Assembly (NCBI GenBank): GCA_002869585.1
Contig: PKUO01000091.1
Span: 1-39,666 of the forward strand
Direction: 5' to 3'
DNA from: Sedimenticola sp.
GTDB taxonomy: Bacteria; Pseudomonadota; Gammaproteobacteria; Chromatiales; Chromatiaceae
Length of the DNA: 39,666 bases
A model generated the notes under the pieces. It was not told where the DNA came from, made no database searches, and worked only from the letters and a program-made list of their open reading frames with translations. The position numbers and the translations under genes were made by a program. Of the stretch, positions 34,334 through 39,666 are shown one piece after another (the first letter of the stretch is position 1; the number at the start of each line of letters is the position of its first letter).

Positions 34334-34831
34334 TTACTTCTTGGCCGTGGCTGCTTTCTTTCTCGGTGCCGCCTTACGCTTGGGTGCGGCTTTTGCTGCC
34401 GGAGGGGCAGTCTCTGCCGGTGCCGGCGCGGGTGCAGCCTGGGTAGTCGGCGCTTTCGCCTTGTTGCCCAGCAGTCCCTTGAGCTGATGTATCTCGCGCT
34501 TCAGTGCCTTGATCTCGCGGCGATTCTCCTGCATACGGGTCTGCAGGGTACGTAGCTCCGCACGGGTCGGCATGTTCAGCGTGCCACAGCCCTCATCGAC
34601 CAGATTCATCATCTGGCGTTTGGTCAACATCAGGGCATTGACCAGGTTGCCATGAATCATGGCGTACTGGGATGTCATCACCTGTTCGCTGTAGACCTCT
34701 TCGCAGGCGCTGATCCAGGTGTCATAGAGACCACGTGCCGAATCGATGTTCTTGCCGCTGCTGCTGAGTGCCTCCACCTTCTGACGCATACGATCCACGG
34801 AAAGCACGCCAAGATTGGAGAAGAACTGCAT
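34334..34831 (-). CDS. phaE: PHA synthase subunit PhaE, C-terminal part
   Basis: This 165-residue frame continues PhaE after an in-frame TAA. It starts MQFFSNLGVLSVDRMRQKVE, continues with ALYDTW-type sequence (ARGLYDTWISACEEVYSEQV), HGNLVNALMLTKRQM and NMPTRAELRTLQTRMQENRR, all as in PhaE, and ends in an Ala/Pro/Lys-rich tail (KAAPKRKAAPRKKAATAKK) that could bind DNA or acidic surfaces. The ATG directly follows the TAA of the upstream frame, and AGGAG lies just before that stop. Termination-reinitiation could thus make it as a separate subunit, although the three-base spacing from AGGAG is short. phaC follows 64 bases later. Confidence 0.85.
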   Translation of the reverse strand: MQFFSNLGVLSVDRMRQKVEALSSSGKNIDSARGLYDTWISACEEVYSEQVMTSQYAMIHGNLVNALMLTKRQMMNLVDEGCGTLNMPTRAELRTLQTRMQENRREIKALKREIHQLKGLLGNKAKAPTTQAAPAPAPAETAPPAAKAAPKRKAAPRKKAATAKK

Positions 34832-35422
34832 TTACTCCTGGAGCGCCTTCTGGTAGCTGACCGCGGCACGCATCATGTCCTGATACTGCCCCTGCTCCTC
34901 GCGGGAGTAACCCAGGCCGGGGGCGGAGAGGAAACGGTCAAGATGCTCGTGCGGGGCTTCGTGGTGCATATTGCGCAGCGCATCACCCGGGGTGAGCGAC
35001 AGTGAAGAGACCATGCGCTGCCAGTTATCCAGTGGCATTTCCCAGAAGGCCATCATCTTATGCAGTGCATCATCGCCCTGCCCCTGGGTGGAACCGGCGA
35101 AGGCATTCTGCATGTCGCTAAAAGTCTTGCCGAGGATGTCACTCCAATCAGACATGCCAGCGCTCTTCTGCTGGGCCTGGCTGAACTGCTCAGCCATGCT
35201 GAAAAAGGCCTTCCCCTGATTCATCATCTTGCCCATGAAATCCTGGGCGGTGTCGGAGGCCGATGGCGAGATGGCTTTCCACCAGTGTTCCATGGCGTTT
35301 TCCCAGGGAGCGAATTTGCTTTCGGGCGCACCCATAGCCTTCTGACCGATCTCGGCCCAGTTCTCCCAATACTTGCGCTGGACTTCCATCCAGTCGTCAT
35401 TCCAGAAACCTTGTTGACTCAT
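34832..35422 (-). CDS. phaE: PHA synthase subunit PhaE, N-terminal part
   Basis: PhaE is the non-catalytic partner of class III PhaC. This 196-residue frame holds the N-terminal portion (MSQQGFWNDDWMEVQRKYWE, WEMPLDNWQRMVSSLSLTPG, GYSREEQGQYQDMMRAAVSY) and ends QKALQE at a TAA (34832-34834). Relatives read on in one polypeptide of about 357 residues; both halves together here would be about 361, with a Tyr expected at the stop (QEY, so TAT or TAC to TAA). The start at 35422 is preferred over TTG 35437. It is divergent from phaA, with a shared control region. Confidence 0.85.
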   Translation of the reverse strand: MSQQGFWNDDWMEVQRKYWENWAEIGQKAMGAPESKFAPWENAMEHWWKAISPSASDTAQDFMGKMMNQGKAFFSMAEQFSQAQQKSAGMSDWSDILGKTFSDMQNAFAGSTQGQGDDALHKMMAFWEMPLDNWQRMVSSLSLTPGDALRNMHHEAPHEHLDRFLSAPGLGYSREEQGQYQDMMRAAVSYQKALQE

Positions 35423-35460
35423 AGCGTTGATTTCCAATAGTTTTTTCTATAGCAGCAAAA

Positions 35461-35506
35461 ACTATAGCACGGCCGTATTGTGCACTGCAACATTTTTCTT
35501 TACACT
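35461..35506. promoter_or_regulatory. Divergent phaE/phaA promoters with shared operator
   Basis: On the plus strand TTGTGC (35478-35483) and TACACT (35501-35506) are 17 bases apart and would serve phaA. On the minus strand TTGCAG (35485-35490) and TATAGT (35461-35466) are 18 bases apart and would serve phaE-phaC. Both -35 boxes overlap the symmetric TGC-ACT-GCA (35481-35489), so one bound repressor could shut both promoters. PhaR, encoded nearby, is the obvious candidate. Confidence 0.55.
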
Positions 35507-35614
35507 AGCATTTCAAGAGTCGTTAGCGGCGAATGCTTGGCACACGTCTGATTCCTTTGCTAGGCTCCGACAAGCTGTATCCTCATTACACACAGAATTT
35601 ATAAAGGTACATAT

Positions 35615-36799
35615 ATGAGCGAGAGAATCGTTATTGTTGCTGCGGGACGGTCTGCCATTGGCAACTTTGGAGGAAGCATCTCCGGATTGGCGGCAACCGA
35701 ACTTGGTGCACAGGTGGTCACCGGTCTGCTGGAGCGCGCAGGCGTGAAACCGGAGCAGGTCGACGAGGTGATTCTCGGTCAGGTTCTGACGGCAGGCTGT
35801 GGTCAGAACCCTGCACGTCAGACCACCATCAAGGCCGGCCTGCCTTACACCGTGCCGGCCATGACCATCAACAAGGTCTGCGGCAGCGGTCTGAAAGCGG
35901 TTCATCTGGCCATGCAGGCGGTAGCCTGCGGCGATGCCGACATCGTTGTCGCCGGTGGTCAGGAGAGCATGAGCCAGTCTTCCCACGTGGTACCCGGTTC
36001 GCGCAACGGCAACAAAATGGGTGACTGGAAAATGAAGGACACCATGATCGTCGACGGACTCTGGGATGCCTTCAATGACTACCACATGGGCACCACGGCG
36101 GAAAATATCGCCAAGCAGTACGCCTTCGATCGCGCCACCCAGGACGACTTCGCCGCCCAGTCACAGCAGAAGGCGGAAGCCGCGCAGAAGGCCGGTCGTT
36201 TCGATGACGAAATCATTCCGGTACAGGTACCCCAGCGCAAGGGCGATCCGCTGGTGTTCAGCGCCGACGAATTCCCGCGTCACGGCACCACCGCGGAAAG
36301 CCTGGGCAAATTGCGCCCGGCCTTTGACCGCGAGGGTACAGTGACCGCAGGCAACGCCTCGGGTCTGAATGACGGTGCCGCGGCAGTCATTGTGATGACC
36401 GAAAGCAAGGCCAAAGCCCTGGGCCTGGAGCCCCTGGCGACCATCAAGGCCTTCGCATCGACCGGCGTCGATCCCGCCATCATGGGAACGGGTCCGATCA
36501 GCGCCTCCACCAAGTGTCTTGAAAAGGCCGGCTGGAGTCCGGCTGATCTGGACCTGATCGAGGCCAACGAGGCCTTCGCTGCCCAGGCCATGTCGGTCAA
36601 TAAGGATATGGGATGGGATCTGAGCAAGGTCAACGTCAACGGTGGCGCCATTGCACTTGGCCATCCGATCGGCGCCTCGGGCGCACGCGTGCTGGTCTCT
36701 CTGCTGCATGAAATGAAACGCCGTGACGCCAAAAAAGGCCTGGCCACGCTCTGTATCGGTGGCGGCATGGGTGTTGCGCTGGCGGTTGAGAGAAGCTAG
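35615..36799 (+). CDS. phaA: Acetyl-CoA acetyltransferase (beta-ketothiolase)
   Basis: PhaA condenses two acetyl-CoA to acetoacetyl-CoA, the first PHB step. The 394-residue protein has the three thiolase signatures: the acylated Cys in NKVCGSGLKAVHLAMQ, the His in NGGAIALGHPIGASGAR and the second catalytic Cys in LCIGGGMGVAL. AAGG precedes the ATG. It is divergent from phaE-phaC and ends in TAG before a strong hairpin. The PHB neighbours make the biosynthetic role likely, although thiolases of this kind are hard to separate by sequence alone. Confidence 0.95.
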   Translation: MSERIVIVAAGRSAIGNFGGSISGLAATELGAQVVTGLLERAGVKPEQVDEVILGQVLTAGCGQNPARQTTIKAGLPYTVPAMTINKVCGSGLKAVHLAMQAVACGDADIVVAGGQESMSQSSHVVPGSRNGNKMGDWKMKDTMIVDGLWDAFNDYHMGTTAENIAKQYAFDRATQDDFAAQSQQKAEAAQKAGRFDDEIIPVQVPQRKGDPLVFSADEFPRHGTTAESLGKLRPAFDREGTVTAGNASGLNDGAAAVIVMTESKAKALGLEPLATIKAFASTGVDPAIMGTGPISASTKCLEKAGWSPADLDLIEANEAFAAQAMSVNKDMGWDLSKVNVNGGAIALGHPIGASGARVLVSLLHEMKRRDAKKGLATLCIGGGMGVALAVERS

Positions 36800-36838
36800 A
36801 AATTATCGCCCCGGTGTAATGCCGGGCAGTAAGTCCGG

Positions 36839-36869
36839 GGGGAAGTGGCGAAATCACCACTTCCCCTTT
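36839..36869 (+). terminator. Terminator after phaA
   Basis: GGGGAAGTGG and CCACTTCCCC form a perfect ten-base stem with an eight-base loop, followed by TTTGTGTTT. It should separate phaA from the phaR transcript. Confidence 0.75.
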
Positions 36870-37022
36870 GTGTTTCAGCAACCGCGTCCCGAAAAATCAT
36901 CCTTACCGTTGAAAGGATAAGTTTTAGCTATGCAGCAAATCGAAAAAAGAAATTTCACATCTTATTATATTCCCATGTAGACTTTGGGCATTGGATCGTC
37001 TCTCGCATGAGGAATCGCGGCT

Positions 37023-37484
37023 ATGCCCAGCGCCAGAATTATCAAAAAGTACCCCAATCGCCGTCTCTATGATACGGAGCTGAGCCGCTACATAACCCTG
37101 GCCGATATACGCGAACTGGTGATGAAGGGCGTGGACTTCAGGGTCACGGACACCAACAGCGAAGAGGACCTCACCCGCTCGATCCTGCTGCAGATCATGC
37201 TGGAGGAAGAATCCGGCGGCGAACCCCTGTTCAGCGCCAGCATGCTGTCACAGATCATTCGCTATTACGGTGGCAGCGTGCAGGGCATGTTTGCCCGTTA
37301 TCTGGAAGAGAGCATGTCAATGTTCGCAACCCAGCAGGAGACCTTCCGCGAAACCATCGGCGTCGACCCGATGAAAACCATGACAGAGCTTGCCCAGCGC
37401 AATATAAAAATGTGGTCAGACATGCAATCCAGCTTCTTCAAGGCAGCAGGGGTTAAAAATTCCGACACCAAGCCAAACGAATAA
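37023..37484 (+). CDS. phaR: PHA synthesis repressor PhaR
   Basis: PhaR binds both PHB polymer and DNA, and represses phasin (and often its own gene) until granules form. The 153-residue protein has the PhaR DNA-binding domain near the start (RIIKKYPNRRLYDTELSRYI, LADIRELVMKGVDFRVTDTN) and the PHB accumulation regulatory part (PLFSASMLSQIIRYYGGSVQ). GAGGA lies nine bases before the ATG. The phasin gene follows with its own promoter, which carries three copies of the inverted motif described separately. Confidence 0.93.
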   Translation: MPSARIIKKYPNRRLYDTELSRYITLADIRELVMKGVDFRVTDTNSEEDLTRSILLQIMLEEESGGEPLFSASMLSQIIRYYGGSVQGMFARYLEESMSMFATQQETFRETIGVDPMKTMTELAQRNIKMWSDMQSSFFKAAGVKNSDTKPNE

Positions 37485-37533
37485 CCCTCTGATTTTCATC
37501 ATGTAATAAACCCTCCCAGGGCTCCCCTTGTTA

Positions 37534-37552
37534 TTTTGTGCGCTGCACAAAA
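37534..37552. promoter_or_regulatory. Operator-like inverted repeat upstream of the phasin promoter
   Basis: TTTTGTGC-GCT-GCACAAAA is a perfect eight-base inverted repeat with a three-base spacer. It is the most symmetrical copy of the TTGTGC-N3-GCACAA motif in the window and lies 17 bases upstream of the TTGACA of the phasin promoter. PhaR is the likely binder, by context. Confidence 0.6.
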
Positions 37553-37568
37553 TATTTCACTTCTGGTA

Positions 37569-37622
37569 TTGACAACCTCCAGCATTTGCAGATATGCTGC
37601 ACCGCAACAATGCTGCATCGCA
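37569..37622 (+). promoter_or_regulatory. Phasin promoter with two operator-like copies
   Basis: TTGACA (37569-37574) and TATGCT (37593-37598) are 18 bases apart. TGC-ACC-GCA (37598-37606) touches the end of the -10, and TGC-ATC-GCA (37614-37622) lies at +10 or so. Both match the core of the motif at 37534-37552. A repressor bound here would block initiation, as PhaR does for phasins elsewhere. Confidence 0.6.
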
Positions 37623-37651
37623 CAATACCCTTTATTTTTGGAGCTGACACT

Positions 37652-38023
37652 ATGATTACTGCAAAAGAAAACCTGGACATGATCAAAGAACTGAGCACCA
37701 GCAGCTTTGAAACTGCACGTGCCTTCGGTGAGCTGAACCTGCGCATCTGGGAAAAGATGGTCGAGAAACAGATGGAAACCTTCAACCTGTTCATGGACAC
37801 CGGTATCGAACAGATGAAACTGAGCACCGAAACCAAGGACATCAAAGACCTCTCCAGCGGTCAGACTGAACTGGCGAAGAAATTCGGCGAGGCTCTGGTA
37901 GCCAAGGGCCGTGAAGGTCTGGAAGTGGCCAACGAAGCCCGTGATGAGTACCGCACTCTGGTAGAAAAGAGCGTGAACACCTTCACCACCAAGGTAAGTG
38001 AAGTAGCTCAGAAAGCCGCTTGA
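37652..38023 (+). CDS. Phasin family protein
   Basis: The 123-residue helical protein matches the small phasin family, which coats PHB granules. It is rich in amphipathic helix (MITAKENLDMIKELSTSSFE, AFGELNLRIWEKMVEKQMET, LVEKSVNTFTTKVSEVAQKA). The open frame extends upstream to 37538, but GGAG at 37640-37643 marks the ATG at 37652. It is under the operator-rich promoter above and followed 28 bases later by phaB. Confidence 0.9.
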   Translation: MITAKENLDMIKELSTSSFETARAFGELNLRIWEKMVEKQMETFNLFMDTGIEQMKLSTETKDIKDLSSGQTELAKKFGEALVAKGREGLEVANEARDEYRTLVEKSVNTFTTKVSEVAQKAA

Positions 38024-38051
38024 GACAACTGACAATCTGGAGAAAAAGAGG

Positions 38052-38801
38052 ATGACTGAAAAGAGACGTCTCGCCGTTGTAACCGGTGGTTTAGGGGGCA
38101 TTGGTACCGCTATCTGCCAACGCCTGGCAAAAGATGGCTGCAAAGTAGTCGCAACCTATCACCCGGCTGAAGAGGACAAACTGGCTGACTGGAGTGCCGC
38201 ACGCACTGCCGAGGGGCTGGATATTGGACTGGTAGCTGGAGACGTGTCTTCCTCTGAAGATAGCGCAAGAATGATGGCTGAAGTGGCAGAGAAGTTCGGT
38301 GCAGTAGACATCCTGGTCAACTGCGCCGGCATCACCCGCGACACCACCATGAAGCGTATGCAGGCCGACCAGTGGGATGCGGTGATCGACACCAACCTGA
38401 GCAGTGTTTTCTATGTCACCAAGCCCATCTGGGAAGGCATGCTGGAACGGGGTTTCGGTCGCGTCATCAACATCTCCTCAGTGAACGGCCAGCGCGGCCA
38501 GTTCGGACAGGTCAACTACTCGGCGGCCAAGGCAGGCATGCATGGCTTTACCATGGCCCTGGCCCAGGAAGGCGCTGCCAAGGGTGTAACCGTCAACACA
38601 ATTTCTCCGGGCTATGTAAAGACGGCGATGACCGACGCCATCCGCGAGGATGTCAAGGAAGCGATCATCTCCGGTATCCCGATGCGTCGTATGGGTCTGC
38701 CAGAAGAGATCGCCTCGGCCATCGCCTTCCTGGCAGCCGACGACCAGGCCTACGTCACCGGCGCGAATATTCCGGTCAACGGTGGGCTGTTCATGCATTA
38801 A
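38052..38801 (+). CDS. phaB: Acetoacetyl-CoA reductase
   Basis: PhaB reduces acetoacetyl-CoA to (R)-3-hydroxybutyryl-CoA with NADPH. The 249-residue short-chain dehydrogenase has the cofactor motif VTGGLGGIGTAICQRL, NCAGITRD, and the catalytic Ser-Tyr-Lys in RVINISSVNGQRGQFGQVNY and SAAKAGMHGF. The C-terminal SPGYVKTAMT and PVNGGLFMH are typical of PhaB. It follows the phasin gene in the same direction and ends before an excellent terminator, so phaA is in a separate unit. Confidence 0.95.
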   Translation: MTEKRRLAVVTGGLGGIGTAICQRLAKDGCKVVATYHPAEEDKLADWSAARTAEGLDIGLVAGDVSSSEDSARMMAEVAEKFGAVDILVNCAGITRDTTMKRMQADQWDAVIDTNLSSVFYVTKPIWEGMLERGFGRVINISSVNGQRGQFGQVNYSAAKAGMHGFTMALAQEGAAKGVTVNTISPGYVKTAMTDAIREDVKEAIISGIPMRRMGLPEEIASAIAFLAADDQAYVTGANIPVNGGLFMH

Positions 38802-38837
38802 TCCTCCTCTCTCTCTGAACAGTGCATAGAGAGCTTT

Positions 38838-38865
38838 TGCCCGGCGCCTTGCCGGGCATTTTTTT
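38838..38865 (+). terminator. Intrinsic terminator after phaB
   Basis: TGCCCGGC and GCCGGGCA form a perfect eight-base stem with a five-base loop, followed by seven T residues. It separates the PHB operon from dsrA. Confidence 0.92.
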
Positions 38866-39078
38866 GCCTGCAGAAACCCCCGTTAACTCCCTGTATTCAG
38901 GCTTTTCGGCAGAAGTCCACAATCCCCCAAAAACCGAGTGTTTTTCTCAGTCAATTAAAGGTCTAGGATAAGATCTGTACTCATTCTAATAATGGGCTAC
39001 CGGAATAAACCTACGGATTCAGTGATCGATGTGGGCTCCCGGTATCCTCGGACAACAGGATGTATTTGGGAGGAACAC

Positions 39079-39666
39079 ATGGCAAAACCAATGCATGAAA
39101 CACCGATGCTTGACCAACTGGAGACTGGCCCTTGGCCCAGCTTCGTAACCGGCCTCAAGCGTCTCGCAAACGATAATGACATGATGGTTGACCTGCTCGG
39201 TCAGCTGGAGACCTCATACCAGACCCGCAAGGGCTACTGGAAGGGCGGTACCGTCGGTGTCATCGGCTACGGTGGCGGCATCATTCCCCGTTTCACCGAA
39301 CTCAAAGACGACAAGGGCAAACCGGTCTTCCCGGCCGCCGCTGAATTCCACACCCTGCGTGTCATGCCGCCTCCAGGCATGCACTACGACACCAACACCC
39401 TGCGCAAGATGTGCGACATCTGGGAAAAGTACGGCTCTGGCCTGATCGCTTTCCACGGCCAGTCTGGCGACATCATGTTCCAGGGTGCAACCACAGACAA
39501 CGTTCAACCCGCCTTTGATGCGCTCAATGAAATGGGCTTCGACCTGGGCGGCGCCGGTCCTGCGGTGCGTACCGGCATGAGCTGCGTGGGCGCTGCCCGC
39601 TGCGAACAGTCCTGTGTCGACGAAGGCCGCACCATGCGCATGCTGGTGAACAACGCCCTGGACGAC
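39079..39666 (+). CDS. dsrA: Dissimilatory sulfite reductase alpha subunit, partial
   Basis: The first 196 residues of DsrA are present; the gene continues past the window. In sulfur oxidisers the reverse-acting DsrAB siroheme enzyme oxidises stored sulfur to sulfite in the cytoplasm. Seen here are MAKPMHETPMLDQLETGPWP, SYQTRKGYWKGGTVGVIGYG, HTLRVMPPPGMHYDTNTLRK and GPAVRTGMSCVGAARCEQSC, with the Cys residues of the siroheme/[4Fe-4S] region. GGGAGGA lies five bases before the ATG. The sequence resembles the oxidative Chromatiaceae type from memory. The 277 bases before it hold the phaB terminator and an AT-rich stretch without a clear sigma-70 promoter. Confidence 0.95.
   Translation, partial: MAKPMHETPMLDQLETGPWPSFVTGLKRLANDNDMMVDLLGQLETSYQTRKGYWKGGTVGVIGYGGGIIPRFTELKDDKGKPVFPAAAEFHTLRVMPPPGMHYDTNTLRKMCDIWEKYGSGLIAFHGQSGDIMFQGATTDNVQPAFDALNEMGFDLGGAGPAVRTGMSCVGAARCEQSCVDEGRTMRMLVNNALDD

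Noticed and set aside
885-36799. Genome-wide reassignment of TAG as a sense codon
   Set aside because: TAG is the natural terminator of the REC-HDOD gene (2904-2906), the CBS-ACT gene (10781-10783), hisG (33126-33128) and phaA (36797-36799), each at the expected protein length. Rare suppression remains possible.
38865-38872. TGC-CT-GCA near the phaB terminator as another PHA operator
   Set aside because: The spacer is two bases instead of three and it overlaps the terminator T-run, away from any promoter.

Overview
The window looks like a chromosome segment of a sulfur-oxidising gammaproteobacterium close to Chromatiales, either a purple sulfur bacterium relative or a thiotrophic symbiont. 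The reasons are an oxidative-type dissimilatory sulfite reductase alpha subunit (dsrA) running off the right end, a class III PHA synthase (phaC plus phaE) closely resembling the Allochromatium type, a gammaproteobacterial sigma-32, and a bioBFHCD run next to comF. This placement is inference from gene content. No rRNA, tRNA or CRISPR is visible.

Layout. Bases 1-97 look like the repeat-rich end of an IS21-type insertion sequence, which abuts a truncated histidine kinase carrying two further nonsense codons. Two response regulators follow, REC-HDOD and, convergent to it, REC plus a degenerate HD-GYP domain. This first 4.2 kb is visibly AT-richer than the rest. Then come rpoH and a long co-directional cluster (5.57-16.63 kb): a LivKHMGF-type ABC importer, a CBS-ACT sensor protein, a PaaI-like thioesterase, phenylacetate-CoA ligase (paaK), indolepyruvate:ferredoxin oxidoreductase (iorA, iorB) and a type II DAHP synthase. 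A terminator and a YefM/YoeB-type toxin-antitoxin pair separate it from a leftward bioB-bioF-bioH-bioC-bioD-aroG(type I DAHP synthase) run. Next are comF and a metal-handling group (DUF211, VIT/CCC1-like protein, P2-type ATPase, GDT1/TMEM165 family transporter, NikR-like regulator), a YdcH-like small protein, a GAF-PAS-PAS-GGDEF-EAL protein and hisG. The right end is a PHA locus (phaC, split phaE, phaA, phaR, phasin, phaB) directly before dsrA.

How the genes fit together. The liv-CBS/ACT-paaI-paaK-ior-DAHPS cluster reads as one aromatic-acid or aromatic-amino-acid unit: import, CoA activation, ferredoxin-linked conversion between arylacetyl-CoA and arylpyruvate, and control of entry into the shikimate pathway. 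The PHA locus carries its own regulator (phaR) and a recurring operator-like motif, TTGTGC-N3-GCACAA, at the phaA/phaE divergent promoters and the phasin promoter. A matching half-perfect copy lies in front of the paaI-paaK-ior genes.

The most unusual theme is in-frame stop codons inside otherwise well-conserved genes: two in the histidine kinase, one TAG in iorA, one TAG in bioB and one TAA in phaE (followed at once by an ATG). Either several genes are being lost or split, or the assembly has substitution errors, or some of these codons are read through. TAG is also the ordinary terminator of four genes here, which argues against a general reassignment.
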